Numbered from the stretch's first letter, positions 1 to 7,614 are shown. The stretch: DNA of 13,830 bases from Glomus cerebriforme (GCA_003550305.1 QKYT01000036.1:351715-365544), one strand, 5' to 3'. A program made the numbers and translations. Notes: generated from the letters alone by a model not told the origin.

Positions 1-136
1 TTAAAATCACCTGATACCATCAAATATATAGTATGATCTGTATATAGTATTAATAAATATAAAATGAATTATAATAAATTAAATAAATTAGTGAGATGAT
101 CGTAATATAAATACAGAAAAAATTTTTTTTTCCGTC

Positions 137-211
137 AGTGTGAACGTCCATTATGTACGTCCAACCTGCGGAGGGTCTGTTAATGAATAGTAAATGGACA
201 TAATGTTCACT
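137..211. repeat. Imperfect inverted repeat (hairpin)
   Basis: The left arm (137-163, beginning AGTGTGAAC and ending GTCCA) pairs with the right arm TGGACATAATGTTCACT at 195-211. The left arm carries two short insertions, one of which creates a direct repeat of ACGTCCA at 144-150 and 157-163. The loop between the arms is GC-richer than its surroundings. It could be a small foldback element or the remnant of a terminal repeat; no target duplication was recognised. The pairing is seen directly, its origin is unknown. Confidence 0.45.
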
Positions 212-338
212 CATTTATCTTTCAATTAAGAGAAAAATGGAAACTACAGCAGACAAAATGCAAATTTTAGATCTTGCTCTTGATAATTACTCCTAGAGGC
301 CATATTTCCCCTTTGACCAACCCAACTCCTCCTGCAAA

Positions 339-538
339 TTATTCGGTAATTTCATATATTATTAATTTCAACCCAATAATTTCCATCGTCAGTGTTTTTA
401 ACTTTTCTGATATTTTTATTCTTCTTAGTGCCTCTTCCATAGTGCATGATTCATCATTTATTGAGTCATCTTATTTCCATGAAAATAATCCAAATCCTTT
501 TTTTGAAATTCATTGTATCTCCACTTTTCCACTGGTTT
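339..538 (-). pseudogene. Decayed coiled-coil coding fragment in repeat copy A
   Basis: Read on the minus strand, the first frame gives a peptide with EKWRYNEFQKKDLDYFHGNK and then a stop. A one-base shift continues as an open frame (starting DSINDESCTMEEALRR) that ends at a stop at 339-341. The first part matches copy C (5741-5854), which reads SWRFNEFQKRNLESFHGNK, so the W-R-aromatic-N-E-F-Q-K and F-H-G-N-K positions were kept at protein level before decay. The second part alternates charged and aliphatic residues like a coiled coil. No start codon is assigned and the family is not recognised. It may be the 5' part of the protein whose later part survives in copies B and D. Confidence 0.45.
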
Positions 539-730
539 AACTCCTGTTTGTTCTTAAAGATGATACCAAAGAAATAATACTCAACAATTTATATTTGTCA
601 TTTCTTGGAACTTAAAAAGATGAACCCAGGAAAGAATTTAAAAAGTTTTGATCCACTCGTCCAGAATCTCTTACAAATTTCGGCACATCTATATGGGTGT
701 TGGTAATATGTGACCTCATAATTAAAGTAA

Positions 731-876
731 TATATACAGTATACAAGGAAATGAAGAGGGAATTCTAATCTAAACCAGCCAGCCAGTTAGGAGGTACTCA
801 ACTATCTGANCGGCTTTCCTTGCCTGATACAAGAAAGTTCTCATATACAGTATAAGGAAGATAAGAGGGAGTTTAA
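731..876 (+). repeat. Monomer repeats of copy A (tail of one, one full)
   Basis: A truncated unit end (731-757, TATATACAGTATACAAGGAA) is followed directly by a full unit of about 119 bp starting GGGAATTCTAATCTAAACC at 758. Landmarks shared by the monomers are CCAGCCAGTTAGGAG, CTCAACTATCTGA, CTTTCCTTGCCTGATA, CATATACAGTATAAGGAAG and GGGAGTTTAA. An ambiguous base (N) sits at 810 inside the unit. The partial-plus-full arrangement shows that the units are naturally tandem. Confidence 0.75.
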
Positions 877-994
877 GGAGTAGGAAAAATGAAATTATAG
901 ATATAAAAAAAAATTGGAATACTGTAATAATTAATTTAATTAAGAGGACTTGAATCAAATTACTTGTTTTTTTTATTCATATTGTTATAAGTCT

Positions 995-1111
995 TCAAAA
1001 GTTTAATTTTTTAGATTTTCTGCTTCTAGGTTTAGTCGGTCCATAGTTTAGTCCTGAGTTAATAATGGCCTTCGTCTTGGTTCGTGTACCTTTTGGCCTT
1101 GAAAATATCAT
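995..1111 (-). other. Short basic ORF with an AT-hook-like motif
   Basis: A 38-codon ORF on the minus strand starts with ATG at 1109-1111 and ends at TGA 995-997. The open frame extends about 15 codons further upstream. It encodes a basic peptide containing SRPKGTRTKTK and later GPTKPRSRKSKK. RPKG followed by basic residues resembles the core of AT-hook DNA-binding motifs. It lies in a stretch of higher GC than its surroundings within repeat copy A. There is no intron, domain or partner to support a gene, so it may be a coding remnant or chance. Confidence 0.15.
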
Positions 1112-1592
1112 TTTGGAGTTATTTTTGTTAGTTTTTTGCTCTTGTTGGATATTCCAGTTTCATTATAGAAATACATAATATGGATGAAATATAGAAAAAA
1201 AAGTAGGGTATTTATATAATTAAACCCATCAAAAATGTAAATTTGAGTCAAAATTATAAATTAATAATAAGTATACGAGTACTGTCACACAAATTTCTCA
1301 TGATTTAAGTAAAATTTCTATTTTTATTATAATCAATAATTTATTCCTATAGTTTGTTAATGACTCATGATATTTTCAAAATGAATCAAACCCTATAACT
1401 TTGCAATTCTGTGCCACCTATGTTTACTATATTGTAAAACAATCTTTCGTAATCCATTTATGCAGGAAATATTATTGTCCCTTTTGTAATCCCGATTATA
1501 AATAATTATGCGATCAATAGAATTAAATGAATCAAATTATTTAAAAAAAAAAATAATTCCTACGCTATAATTAACCAACGAAACGATTATCT

Positions 1593-1988
1593 ATGATAAA
1601 TATCTACAATATATCCCATTCAAGTTACGTTAGAGTGAAGATTTTTTTATACACTCGGAATACTCGGAATTGTATTATGTTCATTATGTTCAATATGTCA
1701 ATTTATGAACGTAAGCAGTATAATATTAGTAGAATTCATGATTTACTACAGTGTACTCGACAATATGAAAAGATGGTCCATTATATTGGTACAAAAAATA
1801 GTGAGAAATATATTATTGATGAATTACAAAATGATTGCCCACGTGGCGCACAACTTTTTTCGAATGCTTGTATTCATACAGTTTTACCAAGAAGTTTTAA
1901 AAAGTTTAATTTTAATATACTGCACATGACTCCAGCGTCTAAGTCACTGTTCTCTCAGTCGCACACGCGATCAATGGTAGTACATTAA
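1593..1988 (+). CDS. Hypothetical protein, 131 aa, doubtful
   Basis: An open frame of 131 codons from ATG 1593 to TAA 1986-1988, long for such an AT-rich region. The family is not recognised. The middle third (about residues 45-110) has balanced composition with His, Cys, Pro and charged residues and reads more like protein than the flanks. The stretch RQYEKMVHYIGT resembles QQYESMDHYIWT in the remnant at 7070-7105, and the DNA also matches there. There is no signal peptide or clear membrane segment. The first about 40 residues and the last 15 may not belong. Two 9-bp direct repeats (ACTCGGAAT) lie at about 1652-1669. It could be a decayed exon rather than a working gene. Confidence 0.25.
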   Translation: MINIYNISHSSYVRVKIFLYTRNTRNCIMFIMFNMSIYERKQYNISRIHDLLQCTRQYEKMVHYIGTKNSEKYIIDELQNDCPRGAQLFSNACIHTVLPRSFKKFNFNILHMTPASKSLFSQSHTRSMVVH

Positions 1989-2279
1989 GCGTTTTTATGT
2001 AATATTAAATATCCTTTTATTATGACTGGTTCTATCAATCTATTAGTGATCCTGGATTTTGAAAACCGAATAAGCTATAAAATTTAATATTACCTAATAT
2101 AGAAAAAAAACAATGTGTAAAAAATATGTGAAAATAAATAAATTTGGTAATAAAAAATGAATAAATAAATATAAATTAAGTAGTACAAATAGTACGCTAC
2201 ATAATCAATAATAATAAGTTCTTATGACACATCCTTTGTAAATTTTACAAAGGGTAAAAAAAAAATTATAAATATCTAC
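1989..2279. other. AT-rich intergenic stretch
   Basis: AT-rich DNA with A-runs and no supported gene in either strand. A short inverted pair TTTGTAAATTTTACAAA at about 2236-2252 is the only structure noted. Confidence 0.5.
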
Positions 2280-2384
2280 AATTTTTTTTTCTCTAAATTT
2301 AAAAACTAGATTCACTGGATTCTTCCCTTTAAACTCTTTTCTCTCTATACTTTTATCTTTTTTTTTCCTTTTTAAAAAACTAGA

Positions 2385-2615
2385 TTCTTATCTTCTTTAT
2401 ACTGTATATAGGTTTTTCTTCGTATCAGGCAAGGAATGATCGGTCAGATAGTTGAGTATACTCCTATTTTGGCCGGTTTGATTTCTTTTAAATTCCTTAA
2501 ACTTCCTCTTATCTTCCTTATACTGTATATGATATCTTCCTCATATCAGGCAAGGAAAGCTGGTCAGATAGTTGAGTATCTCCTAACTGGCTGGTTGGTT
2601 TAGATTAGAATTCCC
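2385..2615 (-). repeat. Two tandem monomers of copy B
   Basis: Two head-to-tail copies of the roughly 120-bp monomer in reverse orientation. Unit one is about 2385-2490 and unit two about 2495-2615. Each has TTATACTGTATAT, then a (C/G)TATCAGGCAAGGAA-type block, then GGTCAGATAGTTGAGTAT. The right unit ends CTGGTTGGTTTAGATTAGAA followed by TTCCC, the complement of the start of copy A's unit. The left unit is the more diverged and has lost the TAACTGGCTGG portion. Confidence 0.75.
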
Positions 2616-2643
2616 TTTTTTTATTTCCTAATATTTATATTTA

Positions 2644-3395
2644 TGAAGCAATGTTGAAGACTAATGAGATCAGTGATGGGAAGATATCAACAAACAGCAA
2701 AANGATAAAAGAAAAAAGAAGAAATACTACTTCAAGATAAAACAAGAAATACGCAACAAGATGGCTGAATGAAAAGTTACTTTCGGAGAACAAATGTCTT
2801 GAGTGTTGATAAAAGATGCAGAAGAGATAATCTGGACCTTGGAAATGTTCTGATCTTTCACTATTGGAAGTGATGGAAGAATATTCAAGAAAATTAACCC
2901 ATTTCAGCATTTGAAACGTGAAAATCAAACTTTAAAAATAACTAAAAAAAGATTAGAATAAAAAAAAATGATAGATAAAAATGGGTAAAACAAATAATAG
3001 ATGATGGGCTTAAGATAACAGAGAAGATGCAGAAAGAGAAAGGTGGGATGAAAGAAAATAAGAGAAAAAAGATAGATGACAAGTTAAAAGAAATGTTAAA
3101 CAAAAGAAAATATTTGCTATCTGGTGATGATTTAAAGGACGACAAGAAATATAACAAATTATTGGATTTTAAAAGAATAATAAAAGAAACAGGTCAACAA
3201 TAGTGACAGATCAAAGAACATTTCAATAATGATGACAAAGTCAAAGAAGGGACAAAATGAAAGAAAAATTTGAAGAAAAAACCACATATATACAAAGAAA
3301 GGTATAATAGTAAAGGTCTAAAGAATTATGAAGGAACACAAAAAGAAAATTTAGAAATGGGAACAAAATTACAACAAACAAACAGTGAATATTAA
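2644..3395 (+). pseudogene. Decayed Lys-rich coiled-coil gene remnant in repeat copy B
   Basis: The plus strand keeps a chain of short open frames separated by stops and frameshifts, all rich in Lys, Glu and Asn. In order they include EAMLKTNEIS (2644 onward), LLEVMEEYSRKLTHF (about 2855-2900), HLKRENQTLKITKKRLE (about 2909-2960), and the longest piece at 2979-3203 beginning KWVKQIIDDGLKITEKMQKE. A last piece at 3261-3395 contains YKERYNSKGLKNYEG. The KWV...K motif matches KWVNEELMKTKEIIE in copy D. Heptad-like spacing suggests a coiled coil. The family is unknown. The many lesions mean it is not functional, though an ATG at 3027 could give a 58-residue peptide. Confidence 0.5.
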
Positions 3396-3701
3396 ATAAT
3401 TTCATTTTTTTTAGTAAGTTAATTTACTTTATAATAACTATAAATTTTTTTAATTGATAATTATCAAAACTATTAGTTATTTATGTATTTGATTTTTATT
3501 AGCAGTTAAATTAATAATTAAAATATTTGTTCAAAATTATGTTTTTAAATAAATAAAAAAATCTTCTTATGATGTGATCAAATTTTTATTTGACTGCTGG
3601 AATCTTTTTATTTTTGTTTTTTTTTATTTTTATTGAATTTTTGATTACATAAGCTTCTATATTAGTATTATTAAAATTCACATATATTTTTAATAATTAA
3701 T
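3396..3701. other. AT-rich intergenic stretch
   Basis: Nearly pure A/T with T-runs. No coding signal, repeat copy or RNA gene was recognised. Confidence 0.5.
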
Positions 3702-3756
3702 AGTTATTCGGCCGAATAACTGTTATATTGGGTAAATCAAATTTGATTCCCAATAT
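3702..3756. repeat. Two adjacent long palindromes
   Basis: AGTTATTCGGCCGAATAACT at 3702-3721 is a perfect 20-bp palindrome with a central CGGCCG. Three bases later, 3725-3756 forms a second, nearly perfect palindrome: arms ATATTGGG and CCCAATAT around a central ATCAAATTTGAT. Both could form cruciforms. They lie 36 bp outside the left end of the inverted-repeat element at 3793, so they may be insertion-site structure, protein-binding sites, or remnants of another element. Confidence 0.7.
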
Positions 3757-3792
3757 TATAAGCCGTCAGTGAAGTGCCGAATGAGTGATTTA

Positions 3793-4301
3793 TCCGGTGT
3801 CACGTGATTTTCGCGTAATAAACTTTTTGCTTTCATAGTTAACGCGTTTCTTTTTTCTATAAACTTTTTTTTTAAAATAAACCAAATTTATTTCTTTCAA
3901 TGGAGAATACAAATTTTAATAATGTAAGATAAATATTTAAACATATTAAAACTAAAAATTATTGCAAAATTAATATGTCTCTTCCAAACTATTATGTAAA
4001 TGGTCTAATAACTAATAAATTCTTTAGTCTTTTAAGCCAACAGCTGAACTATGGTTATTTCAGGCAATTCATTAACTGGAGTGCTTAAAATAACAAAGGA
4101 GAAAAAAAGAAAGACAATTATTATAAATAAAAATTATTATACAAATTGTTCTGTCTATAATTAATTAGTTTATTTTAAACAATAAAAAATGACTGATACA
4201 AGATTTTAATGCCTGATACATGATTTTCGTGCCTAATACACGTTTTATTATAGCCATTGTTAATTATAAAAAAAACCGGAAAAAATCACGGGATACCGGT
4301 T
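3793..4301. mobile_element. Candidate MITE with TIRs and TA flanks (509 bp)
   Basis: The left end TCCGGTGTCACGTGATTTT (3793-3811) is matched in reverse complement by the right end (4283-4301), ACCGGTATCCCGTGATTTT, with three mismatches. Both ends are flanked by TA (3791-3792 and 4302-4303), the target duplication typical of Tc1/mariner-type transposons. No transposase-like ORF lies inside, so it would be non-autonomous. The interior carries a 3 x 20-bp tandem repeat at 4191-4250. The TIR match is seen directly; the superfamily is inferred from the TA flanks only, which is weak in AT-rich DNA. Confidence 0.5.
4191..4250. repeat. Three imperfect 20-bp tandem repeats
   Basis: Three consecutive 20-bp units: GACTGATACAAGATTTTAAT, GCCTGATACATGATTTTCGT and GCCTAATACACGTTTTATTA. 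They lie inside the TIR element at 3793-4301, near its right end. Subterminal repeats are common transposase-binding sites, which is a possible but untested role. Confidence 0.65.
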
Positions 4302-4303
4302 AA

Positions 4304-4740
4304 TTGATATTCTATTCGCATGATAATAAATGCAGGAATCAATTTTACATTAAGAAATTCATTGTAAATTTTTATATAATATATATGGAATGAGGATCAA
4401 TAAATATTAATATCCACAATTTACCATCATATTTAAAATTTAATAAATTTAAATTATCAAAATCTTGAGGTTTTTATTATTGATCAGAAGATTAAAAAAA
4501 AAAGTTTTATTTAATTAATATTAAATTTTCAGATAAATACGTTGGTTGTGTTTGCATATTTCGTAAGGATAGCCATGAATTTGTATGTACCAACACATAA
4601 ATATGAGTTGTACCCAAAACATTCTGGGACTATATATGAAAAATAATCATTAAAAATGGATTGCTATAGAGAAAAGGACTTTGTTGCCTTTTTAAAAACT
4701 CACTTTTACCTCAGGCATTAAAACAATAACTTATTGTTAT
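4304..4740. other. AT-rich intergenic stretch
   Basis: No supported gene. A short open frame runs from about 4535 to 4648 and contains ATG 4577 (MNLYVPTHKYELYPKHSG). It follows a splice-acceptor-like TTTTCAG at 4528-4534, but no matching upstream exon was found. Confidence 0.4.
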
Positions 4741-4943
4741 TTTCAAAGGGATGTGATGAACGATGAGATAAGGGTCAGGGAAAAGGCTGAGAAAGTGAGA
4801 AGGAGGCGCGGATGAAATATTACAAAACAGCAAGGGAAAACAGAGCGTTAAAAAATGAATTGATTGATAAAAGAGAGAAATTGAAAAGATCATTTGACTT
4901 TCAACATTTAACTCATGAAATGTTCATTTTTAGAACACAGTAA
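4741..4943 (+). pseudogene. Lys/Arg-rich coiled-coil coding remnant
   Basis: An ATG at 4812 opens a 43-codon frame to TAA 4941-4943, containing KYYKTARENRALKNEL and DKREKLKRS, then FDFQHLTHEMF. In another frame just upstream are REKAEKVRRRR residues, suggesting that one frameshift separates two parts of one coiled-coil segment. The composition resembles the coiled-coil remnants of the composite repeat (for example HLKRENQTLKITKKRLE in copy B), but no monomers flank it, so membership is uncertain. No start signal or partner domain was seen. Confidence 0.3.
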
Positions 4944-5319
4944 TTTCATAGATTTAATTTATGGTTAAGTATTTTTTTTTAACCATTCTTCAAAAAACAC
5001 AATCTGATTATTTATAGATTTATTTACTAATAACTCTGGTGGAATTCTTAGAATATATGAAATATCTTGAAACTCAATTATTATTGTTTTTCGGTAATTG
5101 AATAGGCGTGTAACAGATTAGTCTTTCATTTTGATATCTCTTTAATATTATGTATATTTATAACAATCAACATAAATATGAAATATGTTTAGCAAAAAAA
5201 TTGTTAATTATTAATATTTTATTTGAGTTTGAGTTTGGGAAGAGGAGGTGAAAATGAACAATTCTGAATTTCTGTTAGCTTAGAATTCACAATTCAATTT
5301 AGTATAAATTACTTAAAAA
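4944..5319. other. AT-rich intergenic stretch
   Basis: No gene, RNA or element recognised. A purine-rich patch (GAGTTTGAGTTTGGGAAGAG) lies at about 5225-5244. Confidence 0.5.
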
Positions 5320-5460
5320 TAGAAACTTTTTCATAATAAAAAATCATAAAATCAAATCATAAATTTTGACTCATTTTTTATATTCTTAACCTTCATTAAT
5401 TATTATACTATTATTATCATAATTTCGTTTTCTCTCAATATTTCATTTTCTTTTTTTTAA

Positions 5461-5668
5461 AACTTACTCCTCTTAACTTCTTTATACTGTATATGAGATC
5501 TTTCTCGTATTAGACCAGTCAGATAGTTGAGTATTTCCTAACTGACTGGTTTAGTTTTTTTAGTTCTTTTTATAAACTTGAACTTCCTTTAAACTCCCTT
5601 TTAAACTTCCTTATACTGCATGTGAAGTCTTCCTCATATCAGGCGAGGAAAAATTAATCAGTATCTCC
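5461..5668 (-). repeat. Two decayed monomers of copy C
   Basis: Unit one (about 5461-5554) has lost roughly a dozen bases around the GGCAAGGAAAG block but keeps TTTATACTGTATATGAGA and CAGTCAGATAGTTGAGTAT. Unit two (about 5588-5668) keeps CTTCCTTATACTGCATGTGA and TCATATCAGGCGAGGAA but is deleted through the CAGATAGTTGA portion. Both are in reverse orientation and head to tail. Confidence 0.7.
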
Positions 5669-5740
5669 TTTTATATTGTATTGATTACTTTAATTATGAG
5701 GTCACATATTAGTACCAACACTTATACAAGATATCCAAAA

Positions 5741-5854
5741 TTTGGAGAAAGTTGGAGATTCAATGAATTTCAAAAAAGAAATCTAGAGTCCTTTCATGGA
5801 AATAAGCAAAGCTTTATAATGAACTCAATTAGTATACAGATGATGCACTCATAG
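5741..5854 (+). pseudogene. Coding fragment of the composite repeat, copy C
   Basis: An open frame on the plus strand encodes FGESWRFNEFQKRNLESF followed by HGNKQSF and ends at TAG 5852-5854. It aligns with the minus-strand fragment in copy A (EKWRYNEFQKKDLDYFHGNK). The differences between the two are mostly conservative (F/Y, R/K, N/D, E/D), the pattern expected if both descend from a once-selected protein. No start codon, and the family is unknown. Confidence 0.45.
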
Positions 5855-6100
5855 AACAAACAACATAATACTGAACAATAAAATTATCAAAGAATTCATA
5901 GTAAAAGATAGATTTGACTGAAGAAAGTTCACCATTTCTTCATCATTGGTTATTGCTCATTATCAACTACTCCTTTGCCATTGGCTATTGCACCACTAAA
6001 CAAATACTGTAGAAATTTTTTTTTGATGGAATACTATCTACTGTAAATTGAAAGAAGAGATCGGGTTATAAGATGATATGATTTAATAAATAGGCGTAGT

Positions 6101-6305
6101 TAGGGATTGGAATTGATTCTCAAATCTTTTCAAGATTCTTTTATAGACGGTCAGCCTGACTTTAAATCAGTCTCTAATTTTAGCAAAAATTATCAGCACT
6201 TAGATGGCATTGAATGGAATCAGGCTAGTTTATACGAGAGAATCGATTCTCAAGAATCGATCCTACTATGCTGTTTCAATTTTTCAGAATCGATTCCAAT
6301 CCCTA
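6101..6305. mobile_element. Candidate hAT-like MITE, 205 bp
   Basis: TAGGGATTGGAATTGATTCT at 6101-6120 is matched in reverse complement by 6286-6305 with one mismatch, giving 20-bp terminal inverted repeats. Ends beginning TAGGG fit the YA-G-G pattern of hAT transposons, which make 8-bp target duplications. The flanks GGCGTAGT and GACATATC agree at 4 of 8 positions, so any duplication has decayed. Inside, GAGAATCGATTCTC (6238-6251) is a perfect palindrome that repeats the terminal core. An open frame across the element is a by-product. The TIRs are solid; the superfamily is inference. Confidence 0.6.
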
Positions 6306-6334
6306 GACATATCAAAATAAGGAGACAACAATAA

Positions 6335-6559
6335 TTATATTACTTTCATATAGGAAATTCGGAAATAAGAAATTTTACAACTTTAAAAGTCTTTTTAAAT
6401 GGGATGAAATATAAATGGGTCAATATAAAAGTAAATCCAGAAAAATTTGAATTCATAATGATGCATATACAGAAAGGAAAAATAAATTAAAGAATTAAAA
6501 ATAAACAAATGGATCCACACAGCAAAAGCTGGGGTTATGATGAGAAAATTGAGGTTTAA
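6335..6559 (+). pseudogene. Possible LINE-type reverse transcriptase remnant
   Basis: One frame stays open for 51 codons from 6335 to a stop at 6488-6490 and continues in the same frame to 6557-6559. It contains YYFHIGNSEIRNF, then about 15 residues later NIKVNPEKFEFIMM. Non-LTR reverse transcriptases have, shortly after the catalytic YxDD motif, a segment ending in the pattern L-x-L/I-N-P-x-K-T-E-F-I, which this resembles. The YxDD box itself would fall near 6310-6330; a shifted frame there reads GDNNNYITF, which is only suggestive. The MITE at 6101-6305 ends just upstream. With only a short motif match, this could be coincidence. Confidence 0.3.
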
Positions 6560-6970
6560 GTTAATTTAAGTAGTATTGTGAAAAGAGTTTATGAATAATA
6601 AAAAACTAAGTATTTCTAAAAGTCTATATATTTTTTTTTATTTAATAAATAGTCAGACTAACTTTAACATAGTAACTGGTGTGTAGCATAACACTTTATT
6701 ATATAACATTTTAATTTCACAATAAGATAATATTTTAGTTGATTAAAGAATAGATAACTTATAAAAGTCAGTTGGTGAAATATTACAGTAAATTATCTAG
6801 TATTTATTTTTTTTATGTATAAAATATGTGATAGAAATCAATTTAATAAACTATAAACTTGTGGATAAAGGATTAAAGGTAAGGTATTATAAAAAATGAA
6901 AAAAATCATATGTCAATTCAGTAAAATGGATTTCAGCAAAACGATAATTCAGTGCAATGGATAGGTGGTA
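6560..6970. other. AT-rich intergenic stretch with a small triplicated motif
   Basis: No supported gene. At 6916-6962 a motif of about 16 bp occurs three times with changes: ATTCAGTAAAATGG, ATTTCAGCAAAACGATA and ATTCAGTGCAATGGATA. The rest is featureless AT-rich DNA. Confidence 0.45.
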
Positions 6971-6971
6971 A

Positions 6972-7260
6972 AATAAAGATTATTTTGATTTTGGAACAGG
7001 TATTGAGTATGATTATAATAAGGCACTTGTATGGTAATTAAATCATAAGGAGGAGGAAATATTAAAGCAATATATTCAGCAATATGAAAGTATGGACCAT
7101 TACATTTGGACATTTGGATATGAATAATATTGTTTAAATAATTCTAGCGAATTTTAAATATCATTCTTAACAATTATCAAACATAATTTTGACTATTCTG
7201 GTGGAGTAACATTAAATTATCCGGCCGAAATGATTCACGATCGTACAATTTTCTTCATTT
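6972..7260 (+). pseudogene. Decayed coding remnant, possibly Sel1-repeat protein
   Basis: A single frame reads through with only three stops (7035-7037, 7125-7127, 7155-7157) and no frameshift. It begins DYFDFGTGIEYDYNKALVW, stop, L. This fits the Sel1-like repeat pattern (Y-x-x-G-x-G-[IV]-x-x-D-x-x-K-A-x-x-W-[YF]), with the first stop standing where Tyr would be expected. Next come NHKEEEILKQYIQQYESM and DHYIWTFGYE, and after two more stops HNFDYSGGVTLNYPAEMIHD. The later part is not recognisably Sel1. Sel1 proteins are greatly expanded in Rhizophagus-type genomes and often occur with the kinase family seen at 13044. The start and any other exons are lost or unseen. Confidence 0.4.
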
Positions 7261-7327
7261 ATATACTTTTGCTCAAATTATTCTTGTTCTTTCCATCTTT
7301 TTCTGTGCATTTCTGTTTTTAGCTTAC

Positions 7328-7614
7328 TCATTCCTTCTTATTAAAATTTTCATTTTCAATGATCTCTTTAGTCTTCATCAATTCTTCATTCACCCATTTA
7401 TCTAATTTTAGTTGTTGCTTTCTTGTTATTGTACAGATTGTATATTTGTGTTATCCTTAGATTCTCTGTTCAAAAGGTCTAATATAACCACTGCATCTTC
7501 TTTTTTCTGCTTTGTTGTTTTCTCATTTTCTGTTAGTAAAATTGTTACTTTCTTATCAGTTCGTTTTGTTAAATCCAATAATATCTTAATTATCTTCTTT
7601 TTAGGTTTCAGGTT
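7328..7614 (-). pseudogene. Decayed coiled-coil coding remnant, copy D
   Basis: On the minus strand a frame opens after a stop at 7615-7617 and runs 61 codons to TAA 7426-7428. It includes KIIKILLDLTKRTDKKVT, TENEKTTKQKKEDAVVILD and LLNRESKDNT. A one-base shift at about 7430 continues with TRKQQLKLDKWVNEELMKT and KEIIENENFNKKE to a stop at 7328-7330. The spacing of Ile/Leu/Val among Lys/Glu is that of a coiled coil. The KWVNEELMKTKE segment matches copy B. With the lesion count so low, this is the best-preserved coding block of the repeat. The family is not recognised, and there is no ATG in the first frame. Confidence 0.5.

Larger units (their letters stand above)
230..1360 (+). repeat. Composite repeat, copy A
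   Basis: First of four diverged copies of one repeat in this window; edges are approximate. In this orientation it consists of a decayed coding block read on the minus strand (339-538), a linker with GTGTTGGTAATATGTGACC at about 699-717 that recurs inverted at 5700-5720 in copy C, one truncated and one full monomer (731-876), and an AT-rich tail. The tail contains GAGTCAAAATT near 1240 and a stretch around 1312-1350 that aligns with copy D (8165-8205). A block at about 540-695 has no counterpart in copy C. The sharing between copies is seen directly; calling it one element is inference. Confidence 0.6.
2280..3395 (-). repeat. Composite repeat, copy B
   Basis: This copy is inverted relative to A and D: two monomers (2385-2615) lie on the left and the Lys-rich coding remnant reads rightward on the plus strand (2644-3395). 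The coding block matches copy D at the peptide level (EAMLKTNEIS here, EELMKTKEII in D). The linker with the GTGTTGG motif, present in A and C, is missing. An N occurs at 2703, at the junction of monomers and coding block. Edges are approximate. Confidence 0.6.
5320..5900 (-). repeat. Composite repeat, copy C
   Basis: Inverted relative to A. From left to right it has the AT-rich tail with TTTTGACTCAT at about 5366-5376 (the complement of ATGAGTCAAAA in copy D), two decayed monomers (5461-5668), the linker ATGAGGTCACATATTAG (complement of the linker in A at about 702-722), and the coding remnant 5741-5854. Compared with A it lacks about 160 bp between linker and coding block. It ends somewhere near 5900. 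Confidence 0.6.

Noticed and set aside
274..540. 88-residue plus-strand ORF
   Set aside because: It is antisense to the coiled-coil remnant conserved between copies A and C, and its hydrophobic Ser/Phe/Ile composition is that of a complement shadow.
770..958. 62-residue minus-strand ORF
   Set aside because: Lies in the monomer of copy A; the frame is not kept in the other monomers.
2641..3157. Two Phe/Ser/Leu-rich minus-strand ORFs
   Set aside because: They are the complement of the Lys/Glu-rich plus-strand remnant in copy B, which is the strand with peptide conservation to copy D.
4191..4250. Three 20-bp units considered as a CRISPR-like array
   Set aside because: Units are directly adjacent with no spacers, in eukaryotic sequence inside a TIR element.
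6107..6334. 75-residue ORF
   Set aside because: It spans the 205-bp inverted-repeat element and is explained by it; no gene features.
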